From Tiliqua scincoides (taxonomy: Eukaryota; Chordata; Lepidosauria; Squamata; Scincidae): a stretch of 64,000 nucleotides of DNA. Within the stretch, counting starts at the first letter, position 1; each line of letters opens with the position of its first letter. This document shows positions 1 to 12,275 of the stretch, in pieces. The stretch lies in the NCBI RefSeq assembly GCF_035046505.1, contig NC_089822.1, positions 87,279,659 through 87,343,658 on the forward strand. Reading direction: 5' to 3'. Both the position numbers and the translations under genes were made by a program. The notes beneath the pieces were generated by a model that did not search any database, was not told where the DNA came from, and saw nothing but the letters and a program-made list of their open reading frames with translations.

Positions 1-2430
1 CAAATAACTAGAAATACTACGTTTTAAGGGAGTTGAAGGTGGTAGGATATGGTGCTGCTGTCCATGGCACACATACTCATTTTTTTTGTCCCACTGTCAT
101 GATCTCAAGTCAACAAGGTCCTGTAGGATTTTTGAAGATGTCATGAAGGTCTTGCACTGGAAAGGCAGGATGAACACATTTTTACATACACAAAAAATAA
201 TAATAAACAGCACTGGAATAACCACAGTAAGCCTTAATAACTCCTACTAAACTATTTTAAGTTTCACAATATTTTGCTTCCAAATATTACTATGGGCCCA
301 ATCCCAACAGTGGCTAGCACTGTTAAAACAAACAAAGCGCTAGGCACTTTCTGGATGTCACAAAACGTGACATGCTGCAGCACGTGGGCTGGCCATTGCT
401 GGCTCTGTGTCGCAGTGGATTGCAGACACGTACATAGAAAGATGGTTATTAACCTGAGAGTTAGTCTTTACAAACAACACATCATGTAAGGAAACACTGT
501 ACCATTTCAGACTGCATGTGAGGGATCACATGATTAAATACTCCCACAAACGGAGAGACTCAAGGAAAAGTAGATGTTGAGGAGAATGGTGGTTATGGTA
601 TAGCCATCTCAGAGACATGCTACATTTTCCGCAATCGGATACCGAGGGAGTGAGCATTAAATAGATGTGATTTGTATGGTAAACATTTTGCCATGAGATC
701 TGAGTTTTATATTGACCAGCCCAAAGAAAATGGAAATGTGGGCAGAAGCCAGCAAACAAGTGAGTTAGCGGAGTTCCAAAAACAAGTGAGTTAGCGGAGT
801 TATTACCATATCTGCTATAACATTCATGCTATTGTCTATCTAAGGATTGGACACACTACCACATTCATTCTCTGCCTCCCTGAAGAACCAGGTTGACAGC
901 TTCTGGTGGCTACTGCCTGCTGAGTCTGCATTCATTGATAGAGGAAGAGCTATCAGCTTGTCACTAAAAATGTTGTTTGGTAACAGATCAAAGGCAGTCT
1001 CTTTGGCTAGAAGAAGCGATGAGTGTTGAAAGCAAGTAGTAAGATAAGGAGGGAAGGATAGGGAGACCGAGAGGAAGTAGTTTGATTTCAGGCATGCAAC
1101 AAGCAACGTCTATTGATAGTATTACTGGCCAGGCACTGATTTCTTTCTTCAGTCGGTGTTGTGTGTCCTCTAGGTTGAAAAAAATATCAACCTTAAAGGC
1201 CACATTAAGCTAAATGCATAACATGGCCTGATGGGCTTTTAGATTTATTTAGGATTTATGTCAAAAGATTAAATTCTAAATTTAAGTGAAGCAATGCAGC
1301 TGCATCAGCACAGGCATCCCATGGGAGAATTTTGGCTGCTGGTGGTCTAGGTCTCCTCGTTTGTCCCCTTGCCCCAGGGTAAGCCTCAGCAGCCACAGTG
1401 GGTCAACTCAGATCTGTGCAAGCAATACTGCTGGTTCGAGTATGTGTTGATCTGTGCAGCTGGATCAGGCCTGGGAAGGCCGTTAGGATACAGTGCAAGC
1501 TGTGCCTCCAATCCTGCCCCTTCCTGGGTCCAATCCTCCCAGCCCTGTCCCATCTACTTTCTGTTCCACCCCCTCTGGCCTCCCCCGCACTTACCTGCTC
1601 TGCTCCTGATAGCCACCAGCACATGTTGCTTACTGTTGCAAAGTGCTTTATGGTAGGAATTCATTCCACCAGCACAGCCCAGCTGTTGGATTTGGCTGTA
1701 AGTAGATGGTCTTCACCAACCTCAAGGTCTTGTCCCAGGATTCCTTCTCTGACGCAGAAGGACCTTGGGCCCCGACAGTGGTGGGCAAAGAGCTTGCCTT
1801 TTTCCCTACCCTCTGTCCAACAGATTTGATGGGCACTCAAGTAGTCAATAATTCACTCAAGTTCTTTTCAGGCTGTAAATTGCTTTAAATGCTTATTATC
1901 CTGTTCTTCGGCACAAAAACCTGGTGAGGTTGATTTTGACATTTCCAAATGGCTTACTGACACAGCCCAAGCAAGTTATCTGTTTTAAGGGACAGGAGTG
2001 GGTGGGTCATCACTCATTATTCTAGTGGACTTTGCTAAAGATCGCTGTACAGCACATCCCTGTCTTTCTCATGCCTGGCAGGAAGCCAGCCAGCCTGTAA
2101 GGAACAGATTTGCTCAGCAGAGTCCCCTCTTGTCGGATTATATTCTTTTAATTGTCTTTTAAGATGATAGGGCTGGCAAGCAGCGATAGAGAAGAACAGC
2201 ACTGCGATGATGTGGCGTCTTTTGCCCTGCTGGAATGACTGGAGCGAAGGATTAACAGTGTTCCCTTTAGAACACTTCTTAGCCGGGGTTTGGGGTGGGA
2301 GAACATATCGAGATCGGCTCCTGCACCATTTAACTGAAGCATCCTCACTGTCTGGGCATTGCAGTGCCTAGCAGCAGCAGCTAAACAATGCACGACACCT
2401 TGAGAAAAGAATTCTAGGCCAGTAGCTGAA
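1..2430. other. Intergenic DNA, no gene recognised
   Basis: No open frame here resembles a known protein and no spliced exon was found. A short direct duplication of about 21 bases sits at 754-774 and 782-802 (unit beginning aacaagtgagttagcgg). From about 1290 to 1620 the text resembles the stretch at 23840-24190 (both have a 'tttggctgctg' block, a 'gccc..ggggtaagtc/cctc' block and 'tggatcaggcc'), so it is probably a dispersed repeat of unknown family. Confidence 0.6.
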
Positions 2431-2711
2431 CACCTTGGCTTAATTGAACCCTCTGGGGGAATTTCAGGCGAGAGAATGTAATTACCTGAACTAGGATTTT
2501 TATCTGTGTAATCCTATTCTTTCATTAAGTGACAGAATTATTCCTGGCCAAAAGAATGATGGATGGTTGTCCCGGTAATTTGCAGCACATTCATTTTTAG
2601 CACCTGTATGGATGAGGGAGAAGGTAATCAGAACCCTGGGCATGGGTCATCCACAGTTAAGCACTTTTAATTCTCCTTTATTTCAATGGGAGAGTTATGC
2701 ACCTTATTATC

Positions 2712-2912
2712 AGTGGTTCCCAAACTTTTTAGAAGCCCTACCAGAGGCTGTTGCCTGATCCATAAATGCCAGGAGGTATGGCTATAATGGTGATTGGTCA
2801 GCAGTGCTCCCCGGCCCGGAGCAGCTTAACCCTTGATGCACATAGCCTAATCTGCTCCATCAGTTTTGTGACCCATCAAAAATTGGGTCACAAGCCACTG
2901 GTGGGTCCCAGG
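2712..2912 (+). mobile_element. hAT-like non-autonomous DNA transposon fragment
   Basis: Begins with the terminal motif cagtggttcccaaac, shared by several other copies in this window (34671, 43673). The body includes the block 'cccttgatgcacatagcctaatctg', also present in the copies at 21814 and 49015. The far end is degraded to a 'cactggtgggtccc' block and no convincing 8-bp duplication remains. Confidence 0.6.
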
Positions 2913-3224
2913 CCTAGTTCAAACTTAGGTGTGGGCTTACATTATCATTAATGCTAATACTACATTGATATTCCACATTGATACCTGACCCTTCAAGGGT
3001 GGGGTCAGAAATTGGCCAGACTGGGCACCAGTTGAGGACCCATGCCTATGAAAGAGCCCACCTGACCAGGCTGCCTCTGAATCCTCAATACCAGGGGCAG
3101 TGCCCAATGTGCCACCAGAGGGACCCCATGGGGTTTCCCCCAGGTTCCTTAGAAACCTAGCATTTCCCCTCCTTCTTCCAAGGAGCTCCGGGCAGAGTAC
3201 ATGAGCCACTCACTTTTATCATCA

Positions 3225-3368
3225 CAGTGTCCCCTTGAGGCAAGTTCAGTTGAGAAATGGTAACTGGCCAGGATCACCCAATGAGCTGCATGGCTAAGTG
3301 GGGATTTGAACTCTGGTCTCCTCAATTAAAAGTCCTAACTCAAACCACTATGCCACACTGGCTCTCAT
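3225..3368 (-). repeat. MIR-like tRNA-derived SINE, 3'-truncated
   Basis: Read on the minus strand this begins with a tRNA-like head ending in the usual phrase about a 'tagtggtttgag' start and a B-box-like 'gagttcaaatcccc'. It then runs into 'tgggtgatcctggcc'. The same family is seen more completely on the plus strand at 26655-26868. Such MIR-like SINEs are abundant in squamates. Confidence 0.65.
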
Positions 3369-3649
3369 GCTTTAGACTTTGTGCACACAGGAAAAACCAC
3401 TCCCTCCATTTAGGGAACAAGCACATCAACTAACATAGCCTTCTCCACAGCGTGCTAGTTGTCCCTAGGCAGGAAACATCCACCTATGGATAAGCATTCC
3501 AACATGCAACCACCAGGCCTCCAGACTTGAGCTGTATTGTTCAGCAAAAGTAACACTATGTTTCTCCATTGTTATCAGTCATGGCCCTTGAGGCATGCAT
3601 CTAGTTCTCTGCTGTGGTGCTCCTATGAATCTCCTGCAATCCCCTAGCA

Positions 3650-4105
3650 CAGGGGTGACCAAACTTTTTGCAGAAGGGCCACATCTCTGACACTGTGTCA
3701 GGGGTTGGGAAAAAAGAATCTATTTACATTTAAAATTTGAATAAATTTACATAAATTTACATAACAAATATATTAGAGATGGAACTTATATGAATGAAGG
3801 AAGGTCTTGCAATAGCTCAAGTCCTATAAAAGGCCTTGCACAAAGCAAGGTTGTTCTTTCCTTTGCTGCTGCTGCTGCATCACAGATGTGAAACAGCAAG
3901 CAGTGGAGGGAGCCCTCAACCCACAGCTCACATGAGAGGTCGAACAGTCGCCCTCATGCTGACATCAGTTACATTGGGCCAGCATGGGCTGCAGCAAGTC
4001 TCCAGAGGGCCAGAGGCTCATTGGAAACTGGGGACTCCCCGTGGGCTGGATTGGGAATGCCTGAGAGCCGCAAATGGCCCTCGGGCCAGGGTCTGGGCAC
4101 CCCTA
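3650..4105 (+). mobile_element. hAT-like element (CAGGGGTG termini) with 8-bp duplication
   Basis: The ends are caggggtgaccaaac and gtctgggcacccct, an imperfect terminal inverted repeat. The flanks carry an exact 8-bp direct repeat, ccctagca, at 3642-3649 and 4106-4113. This pattern is characteristic of hAT transposons. The roughly 456-bp body has no transposase and contains a 'gctgctgctgct' block. A second copy lies inverted at 63150-63616 and a third, split by insertions, at 13399-17215. Confidence 0.88.
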
Positions 4106-4174
4106 CCCTAGCACATTGGAGACCTTTCTGGAGCATGCACTTGGATTCACATTCAGCTTGTAGAGGCACCATCC

Positions 4175-4606
4175 AGGAGGGCAGAAGGTCTGGTCTAGCG
4201 GGCAGAGCCTCCGCTAGCCCAATGATAACATCAGAAGGTCGCCAGTTTGAGAACACCGGCAGTTCCCTGAACCTTGAAGAGACCTTGAAGCAGCTGACAA
4301 GCCGAGTTATTCCATCTGCTCTTCAGTGTAAGCCAAGAAGCGTCTTGGCTGCCCCCCATGTAAGAGATGAAGGAGCTGCTTGTCAGCCTACGTGAGAGGC
4401 AACTGGAGGCCAGAAGTGAGATCAGACCAGGAAGATCCATCTGAAATGTTGAGTGGTTCTTGAAAGAGAGAATCATCTATGATTGTAACAATCCCCTTGA
4501 GGGATTTAGAAACGCCTGCCTATGTAAACCGCCTTGAATAAAGTCAGGAGTAATCCAATGACCAGAAAGGCTGTATAAAAATACCAAGTTATTTATTTAT
4601 TTATTT
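4175..4606 (+). repeat. tRNA-derived SINE with long body
   Basis: The head looks like a degenerate tRNA gene with A-box-like 'tctagcgggcagagcc' and B-box-like 'gccagtttgagaacacc'. It is followed by about 330 bp of unrelated body and a tail with 'gtaaaccgccttgaataaag' and 'aaaggctgtataaaaatac', then (ttta)n. This organisation is that of a long tRNA SINE mobilised by a LINE. The exact family is not assigned. Confidence 0.65.
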
Positions 4607-4739
4607 TTATTATCCAGGCCTGACTGGTCTCACTGTTCACTCACTTGAATGGATTGTGGCCTAGACCAGTGAACATGGTCTAGGATGGTCTCCATGTGAA
4701 CATGGTCTAGGGCACCAGGATGCAGGTCTCTTGTTATAT

Positions 4740-4936
4740 GGTGTGCTCCTTGGGGCATTTGGTGGGCTGCTGTGAGATACAGGAAGCTGGACTAGATGGG
4801 CCTATGGCCTGATCCAGTGGGGCTGTTCTTATGTTCTAACATAAGAACATAAGAAGAGCCCCACTGGATCAGGCCAAAGGTCCATCTAGTCCAGGTTCCT
4901 GTATCTCACAACAGCCCACCAGATGCCTCAGGGAGC
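4740..4936. repeat. Two CR1 3' ends joined tail to tail
   Basis: The left half (about 4740-4838, plus strand) and the right half (about 4839-4936, minus strand) are both the last roughly 95 bp of a CR1 LINE, the part containing 'gtgagatacaggaagctgg' and ending in 'ttcttatgttct'. They meet at their 3' tails and make a long imperfect palindrome centred near 4838. Confidence 0.85.
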
Positions 4937-4938
4937 CT

Positions 4939-5261
4939 CAGTGTTTCTCAACCAGTGGTGCTCATACCACTAGTGGTACTTGAGGTAGTGTCTGGTGGTA
5001 CATGCAAGATTCCCAGTCCGCTTGCCACCTGGCAACAAGACCAGCAATGCAATGTGACAAGCGGCAGTAGGAGGCTTGGCTCAGCAGACAGAGCTCCAGC
5101 ATGCAAAGCCATCTTGTTTGCCCTGAGCCTCTTAATGTGTTTGCCTCATTGCACCTGACCTCACAATTTGGAAGAAACTGGCAATGACATCATCCAGTGG
5201 TGTTTCCAACAGGAGGACCACACAAACTGGAACAGCGGGGGACAAACATTGAGAAATGCTG
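4939..5261. mobile_element. hAT-like element (CAGTGTTTCTCAACC termini)
   Basis: Starts cagtgtttctcaaccagtgg and ends cattgagaaatgctg, which pair as terminal inverted repeats of the hAT/Charlie kind. Its left end abuts the CR1 tail at 4936. The flanking 8-mers do not match, so one end may have been rearranged. No transposase is seen. Confidence 0.65.
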
Positions 5262-8200
5262 GCCTAGATATAAACAAACAAACAAACAAATAAATTATGC
5301 TGCAGAAACTGCTCATTGCAGGGGGTATCAAGTGGTGTACCATCTTTCAGGGAAGCTTAATTGAATTTCACACTGAAGAACACTTAATCAAGTTTTCGAG
5401 GAGCCCTCAGGTTCCCCAGAACACAGTTTGAAAAACCACTGCTCTGATATTGTTTGCTTTCTCCTACAGGGTATCTCTTGGCTTCCCTACATGAGTCACA
5501 TGCACTGTGTGCTCTGTAAGCACCTTCCTTCAATGCACCTGCTCCCTTCTTGAGACATCCTGGGGTCTGGCTTGCATAGGGAAGTCTCAAAGGGCTGATG
5601 GTTTTGGCAGTCCTAGTGTTCAGTCAGAAATCAGACTTGAACAGCTGTTTTCTATGACTTTACTGTGCAGACAGAGCAAATCCGTGCAGTGCTGCCGAAG
5701 AAAAAAACAATAATGGAGAAATCTGATGGGTATCTATATAGAACACCCCCCACAACTGCTGAGAAAGAATGCTGGCCTATTCTACACTGTAGAATGTGGC
5801 ACACCTTCCATTAAAAAGGGATTGCGTACTGAGTTAACAGAATTACCAAGACTATTAAGAGCTTATGCCAGATTTTGTTTTTAATAGAAATGGATGTCCC
5901 ATTCATTACATCTGCTCCCAGATGTACACCTAAAGAGCTTCTGATCCAGTTAACAGGCATCGAAGCTTTGATCCTGGGAAACATTTCTCTTGGATAGACG
6001 TGTTAATGAAGCCGAGGCCGCTGTTTAGGCACCTGCATGGGAATTAGGGGGAGGTGAACTGGGAGTGGGGAAAAAGAAAGCAGCTGTTACATTGACTCTG
6101 TACAGACAGCTGATCTTGTTTCACCAGCAATCAGCAGGTGGAGCCTCCCTTTGCCCCCTTCATGTTTCAGTGAAGATTACTATGGACCCTGGCCAAAGGA
6201 AATGAGTGATGATTGGCACCGAGATGCAGATCCATTTAGTTTTTAGAGGGTGATATGGAAAGAGTCTAAAACTAGCATCTCACTGTTCTCCCTGCAAGCA
6301 CAGCAAGAGAGCTTTTATCTGTCACTGGGGGAATTGGACAGACATTCCTGAGAAGAGACAGGGATGGCCCAAGATGTTTTGCTGTTGCTAGTGCCTGAAC
6401 CACATAGAAGCCTCCCCAACGCTGGCCCAACTCGCCCAAGCAGGCAGTATCGTTAGTTGGAGTGTAAATAATTTTAGAGTTTGCTTGTGGATAGATGTCC
6501 CCACTGCAGGATCACTCACAACATCTCATAGGGTACTAGGGTACAAGGGTTGCAGCCCACCCCAGTCCTCTGCAATTGATCTTAGGAGAGCACCTGTGAA
6601 ACTGCAAGCTGTTTGTTGGCCTCCTTAAATATAATGGCATTCCAGGCAACCAGTTTGAGCCCATTTAGTGAGCGGGTGGGCGATACATTTAGATGAACAG
6701 AAATGCTCCATAAAACTCCTATTAAAATCAGCTAGCACTATTCTAGAGTATGCGGAGTCAGAATCACAGCTTCATTTGGCAAGCTGACTTTACTATGACC
6801 TGAATACTTTCCTGGACTTTGTTTCTGCCTATACAATGACTGTGAGGCTTGGGGGAGCACTGGAGGGTAGTGGGGCACACATAGATACTACATTGCCTGG
6901 CACAGATCAGATCTCAGCTGGTGTATGGGTTATTGCTTAGTGGTGGGGCCAGTAAATTGGGGATGAAGATTGAGAACAGACAATATCAGTGATAAAAGTC
7001 TTCGAATGCATCACATATGGCTGAAGGAAATGAGCATGTTATATAGATTAAAGGGGAGCATCAGAGCAATATTTAAATATCATAACATTTGTCATAAAGA
7101 GGAGAAACTGAAATTGTTTACTAGAAGACCTTGCATGCCCCCTTCTAATCTTATGTCTTCTGCTCCCATGCAACCCAGCACCAACCATCAAGTCCACAGC
7201 AGATAACTGATAGATCTTTACATACAGTTGTGTACATAAAGCCTGCTACTATGTGTAGAGCTATCTGTGCATTGGGGATCTACTCTAACAGTAACACTTG
7301 AAAAAGAAATACAAAACTTCTCTGACTGCTCCTAAAGCCATGCACAGGGAAGCACCATTAAAACAAATGCCTCTCGAGTCAGATTGGGATGAGCAACTGT
7401 CCCTATTTATCCCAGCGCCGGGTCTCTCTGGTGGCTGTTGCTGGTGTGTCCCATCTGTTTCTTTCTAGATGGTGAGCCCCTTTGGGATAAGGAGCCATCT
7501 TCTTATTCCTGTTACCAAAAGGGCTGTTTTGTTTAGGGGAATTATTACACTGCCCTTATTGGAACCTTAGGATCATAGGCTGGATAACAAGACGGCGTAA
7601 TGCAGAGAAATTCCCTTTTGCTTAAAGAGGAGACTGAGAGAAAGATAATTTTTAATAAAAGATTATAGTTTTATTACAAAAGCACAAAGGTAAACATAAT
7701 GCACATGGAGAAATGATAAGTGTATGTTTCTTGGTCCTAATACTTGAATCCAGTGTACCTAGCTTTCACGGTGGTTGCATGTAAAGAGTATTTGGTGCAT
7801 TTGAGGAAATTAGAAAAAGGTTGTAGGGAAGGATTTTAGGGGTCCCTGATCTGCTAACCTCAGCTGCCAACTAAAGATGGGGAGAGAAGGGGAGAGAAAG
7901 GGGGGGACAAGAAGGGAAAAAGTTCCAGGCGCAAGATAGTTACCTGTCCTGTAGAGCAGTGGGGGGGGGGGAAGAGTCCTGTGAAGAGGACCCTCTGACA
8001 CAACACAGGTACACTGGATGTGTTGGTCTTTAGAGAGAGAACGAGAGAGCATGTGGGAGGAAGCCCTCACTTAAAAGGGGTTCGGAGACAGTGCTGAGCT
8101 GGATGGTAGCTTGATTACTACCACACAGCAGGGTGCTTGGAGTATGTAAAACATTGAAAGAGGATCAGGATGTCAGTTATCAGCAAAATTCAATGGGGTC
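5262..8200. other. Intergenic DNA, no gene recognised
   Basis: No coding exon is supported. A short hAT right end ('gaaaaaccactgctctgat') lies near 5435-5450. A SINE/LINE tail-like phrase ('tagatggtgagcccctttgg') lies near 7466-7490. A G run occurs at 7963-7971. The stretch 5930-6330 is listed separately as a possible conserved element. Confidence 0.55.
5930..6330. promoter_or_regulatory. Candidate conserved non-coding element
   Basis: This interval is free of the repeat signatures that fill most of the window. It is rich in homeobox- and bHLH-like words (for example gttaatgaag, cagctgttac, cagctgatc, cagcaggtgg). It has no open frame of note. The call is compositional only; conservation has not been tested. 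Confidence 0.25.
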
Positions 8201-8204
8201 TATG

Positions 8205-8480
8205 GCTGACTTCCTATTTATTTATTTGATTTGTATTCCGCCTTTCTCCCCGAAGGGCACCCAAGGCGGCTCCTAAATGGGGGAACTTAAACAATACAAT
8301 GAATCAGCAACCCAAGAAGGCAGTTCAAGTTTGCATACAGCACTTAAACAGTGATTGGGTTAGGAGACACTTAAACAATGACTTTTGCATACAGTTCTTA
8401 AACAGTGATTGGGTTAAAACAATGCAATGAATACAGTAATGTAGGAGACACTTAAACAATGATTTAAGACTTGACTTCCT
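8205..8480. repeat. Repeat tail plus local tandem duplication
   Basis: 8210-8275 resembles a dispersed squamate repeat tail ('tttgatttgtattccgcc', 'cacccaaggcggc'). From 8325 to 8470 the phrases 'cttaaacagtgattgggtta', 'aggagacacttaaacaatga' and 'tgcatacag' each occur twice, indicating a local tandem duplication with a period of about 60-100 bp. Confidence 0.5.
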
Positions 8481-10588
8481 CCCATAATGTGTGACCATGG
8501 GGAGGTGGTGGTTGTGTAACCATGAGCTTGTGAGTTGACCAGAGTTTTGGAAATGTGGCCTGTGTGTTGGGGAAAGTTTAGCCTGCATGCTATTTTAGTT
8601 CACAGTAACATAATCAGATAAAGAGAGAAAATCACAACTAAAAGGAAAAAGGGGATTTTCATGTAACATTCCTTTTGCTATGTAAACTGTTTTGTGAACT
8701 ATTTTGGTTCAAAATCAGATTATATATCTATTCTAAGTGATGATAAAGGTGATGGTGATGATGATGATGATGATGTGATTGGGGGGAAGAAGCACATCAT
8801 GCCAACATATGCAGTGCAGCTCCCTTGTTTGAGGGCATTAAACCAAACTCTGCCTTGGTTGGTGAGGAATATGGATGCTGCTGGAGTACAAATGTTAGCA
8901 ACTTGTAATGTCTGCTTCAAGTCTGAGGCAAGTAGCTTCTCTAGCTCAGATTTTAATCAAAAATTGAGAATCCCTCCACCCATTGAGACACTTACCTGCT
9001 TAATGTTTTGGCAGCAGCTGATGTGCTCCAGCAGGGGGGAGATCTCTCATTAGGACTCAGTTCTGGGTAAATTTACTTAAGACCATGCGGCATTAATACT
9101 TTATCACAAACGGCACCAAAAGCATGTCTTTAGTCTGAAATGCCTCCCTCATGAGTGCTGCCAATATGGGCCAGCGTAGACACCAGCCATTTTAAAATAT
9201 GATGCACAGACCAGCCAATGTAGTTTTTTACATTTGAATTACAGATGTGGGAAAGAGCAATGCCAATTAAAATATTGCTTGGAAGAATAGCCAGGTACTT
9301 GGCAACAGGGGCAGCTGCCAGAAGAAATTAGTTTGAAGAGGAGACTGCAAAATTTGTCTATGAACAATCATTTTTCAGTCCAGGGAGACCTGCCAGCGTA
9401 AGGATTTGGGCTCGATGTTCAGCATCCCTTCCAGGTCTCCAGTTCCGAGCCCTTCCTAATCCTGAGCCCTGCACACTAGCTGGGTTGGCTGCCCTCAAAC
9501 TGCTCATGCAGTGCTAACTTCTGCTCATGCCAGCAGAGGCAACCTCAGGATGTTTAGTCAACAGTGAACATTTGAAAACTAGAAACGGGGGTCTCCCCAA
9601 GTGACCTGCAGCTGACAGATCCCTGACAGGTGCCTGAGGAGACCAAAAATGACAAGAGCACGTAACTATTGAGAGGACACTGTTGTTTTCAAAGAGGCAG
9701 TCCTGTAACCCCAGAGAAAGCTATGCTCAGCTTTGTCCTCTGGTTGTCAATTCTTGCCTTCTTAGGCAAGGGCGATGACAAACATCAGACCATTCAGGCA
9801 TGCCGTGTGCTCTGGTTTCAGATCCCATCAGTACAATTCAGTAGAGGCACAAGCTGTAAGGATGAAACCAGTCTCGTCATTTGGGAAGACGGAAGCACTC
9901 CCTGGACGCCATTCAACATTCCAGCAAGCTTGTGTTGGGCGTGATAAAGGCTCTGACTGATGTCTCTGACACACCACTGAGGAGCATGAGAGAGCTGATC
10001 ATCTGGCACTGGACTATCACTGCCCCTTTTCAAGTCAGGCTGTTTTGTACTGACTGAGCAACATATGAAGGGAAAAGAGTGTACCACAGACTCAGTCCCT
10101 ACCAGACAGTCAGAGTAGCTCACAACCCGATGCAGTAAATCTGCTGGGATTCAGCTTTCAGCTGGTTCAGAAGAACACTTGTTTGTTACTGATCTCCTTT
10201 CTTCCATAACTAAATGAATTTAACCAAGGACTAAATGCATTCATTCATTCATGGCCCAATCCTTCTGGACCACTGCATTGCCGAACTCAAGTTCTGGCAG
10301 CGCAGTATGATTTACGGCTTTCACAAATGGAGACACACCATAGAGTGCAGCTGGGCCAAGAAGCCAGTAGTCTGTCAAGGAGCCCCAGCGCTGGTAGGTC
10401 AGCACAGTGAGAAGGCAATAGGCAAGGGATGGGTGGAATGGGATGAATGGGGCAAGGAGGGAGCAGATCAAGGCTGGGAAGGGGGTGGTATCAATGGTAG
10501 CACAGTCACCAATATCCCATCCCCCTTTCTGACCTCAATCCACCTTCCTGGGTTCACTCACACTTGCATCAGCAAAATCACTGGTGCA
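8481..10588. other. Intergenic DNA, no gene recognised
   Basis: A short (gat)n microsatellite lies at about 8757-8775. The open frames in this stretch (up to 119 codons) have no recognisable domain and no paired splice signals. 10245-10560 is GC-richer and may be an old dispersed repeat ('ggcccaatccttctgg' start). Nothing else was identified. Confidence 0.5.
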
Positions 10589-10772
10589 TAGGAAGACCAG
10601 ATATATTGGAGGACACAGTGCCTACACCTTTAACCACTATATAGAAGAAGGAATTTTGGCAGGTGCAGTTCAACATGGAAGGGTTTAAAAAGCTGCACCT
10701 GCCAAAATTCCCTCTTATATACAGTGGTTAAAGGTGTAGGCACTGTGTCCTCCATTGTATCTGGTCATCCTG
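10589..10772. mobile_element. Palindromic hAT-like MITE, copy 1
   Basis: A 184-bp element that folds almost entirely on itself. The left arm 'ggacacagtgcctacacctt' pairs with the right arm 'aaggtgtaggcactgtgtcc', and an inner pair is built on 'ttttggcaggtgcag'. The flanking 8-mers ctggtgca and ctggccca agree at six of eight positions, suggesting an aged hAT target duplication. The second copy is at 51600-51781. Confidence 0.85.
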
Positions 10773-11094
10773 CTGGCCCAGGTCCAAGTAGACCCATTCA
10801 AGCAGCAGTGGCTTACCCCCAGGCAAGGAAACAAATCTTCCTTTAACAGAAGGAGACCTCTCCAGGATTTCTCCCCCCTCCTTGCAGGATGCAGTGCATG
10901 CTCTGGTGGCACAGCTGCATCAGTGGGGGAGGGGGAGATTTTAGCTAACTAAATTGGAATGTCTTTCATTTACGGTACATCATTTCTAACCCATCACTTG
11001 ACCTATACAGATCCACAACAGGGCACACAACATTGTAACACAGCAATATTTACAGACAAAAATAAGAACAAAATAATATTATCAGTAAACTGCA

Positions 11095-11428
11095 AATCAA
11101 CCCAGCTTGTAATTAATCTGTGGAACTCCTTGCCACAGGATGTGGTGATGGCATCTGGCCTAGATGCCTTTAAAAGGGGATCGGACAATTTTCTGGAAGA
11201 AAAGTCCATCACAGGTTACAAGATGTGATGGGTGCGTGCAGCCTCCTGATTTTTGAAGTAGGCTACCTCAGAATGCCAGAAGCAAGGAAGGGCACCAGAA
11301 TGCAGGTCTCTTGTTGTCTTGCGTCCTCCCTAAGGCATCTGGTAGGCAACTGTGAGATACAGGAAGTTGGACTAGATGGACCTCTGGCCTGGTCCAGAGG
11401 GACTCTTCTTATGTTCTTATGTTAACAT
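11095..11428 (+). repeat. CR1 LINE 3' fragment
   Basis: This is the last part of a CR1 reverse-transcriptase frame plus 3' UTR. The peptide phrase LWNSLPQDVVMASGLDAFKR matches the C-terminus of the large CR1 frame at 15133-16929. The 3' end has 'gtgagatacaggaagttgg' and a 'ttcttatgttcttatg' tail. It is strongly 5'-truncated. Confidence 0.88.
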
Positions 11429-11665
11429 AAAGGGAACAATCAGCATACATCGTGATAAGAACCTGACAGCAATACCATAATGAGAAAGCAAAATCTTTTT
11501 TCTTTTTTTGGGGGGGCAAGACCCAAAGGCCTTACAAAACAGACAAAAACAAATTTCTTTCAAATACAGTACAGAACATTATTGGTGAGCTTCATTTTCC
11601 AGAACATATGCCACTGTAAAATAATAAATAAATAAAAAGGCCCTAGTTCTTGCAGAAGCTTACAC

Positions 11666-11757
11666 ACAGCCCAATCCTATGCGTGTCTACTCAAATGTAA
11701 ATCCCATAGTGTTCATTGAGGCTTACTCCCAGGAAAGTGTTGCAGACTTAGGCTTTG
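11666..11757 (+). repeat. Dispersed ~91-bp repeat unit
   Basis: One unit of the abundant repeat whose core reads 'cccaatcctatgc...tgtctactca...' then 'ggcttactcccaggaaagtg'. Other copies are at 13960-14210, 22797, 40079, 45121-45618, 53818, 54858, 54990, 55745, 55978, 59475, 59552 and 60175. Confidence 0.75.
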
Positions 11758-12039
11758 CATGAAGATGGAACCAAAAGCACAGCGTCAGAAAATGACTTGG
11801 AAAATGGCAGGAGTTTATTTGGAGATAGGCATTACCTCTTTAGGAACCACGTGTACTCACAGTAATAGGATGCTGATATTTGCTTGATCAACTGATCCAT
11901 ATTCTTGGAGTTGCAAGGTATATAAGGATACCTTGTAAGAAAGAAAAAATCCCTGAAATGCCAGTGAAATTGATTCTGTAGTAGCTGTAGTCCATTCAAT
12001 CTTTTGCGTCTACAAGGCCACAAACATGAGGCCTTTCTA

Positions 12040-12275
12040 AGTGCATCAATGGTGACACTTGGCCAACAGTCTGAGGCTAAGAGGCAAAGAAGGAAGGCCC
12101 ATAGCCAGGGAGACAGACCAGGGACAGACTGCACTTGCTCCCAGTGTGGAAGGGATTGTCACTCCCGAATTGGCCTTTTCAGCCACACTAGACGCTGTTC
12201 CAGAACCACCTTTCAGAGCGCGATACCAGAGTCTTTCGAGACTGAAGGTTGCCCAACAACAACAACAACAGCGGC
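12040..12275 (+). repeat. LINE 3' fragment with zinc-finger-like coding remnant and (ACA)n tail
   Basis: The plus-strand frame contains CSQCGRDCHSRIGLFSHTRR followed by C. This is a C-x2-C-x12-H-x3-C finger of the kind found near the C-terminus of some LINE ORF2 proteins. The frame runs into 'ctttcgagactgaaggttgc' and a (caa)n simple repeat at 12257-12270, which looks like a LINE 3' tail. The family is not certain. It is not evidence for a host zinc-finger gene. Confidence 0.6.

Noticed and set aside
8757-8775. Coding poly-Asp tract
   Set aside because: Explained by a short (gat)n microsatellite in a domain-free frame.
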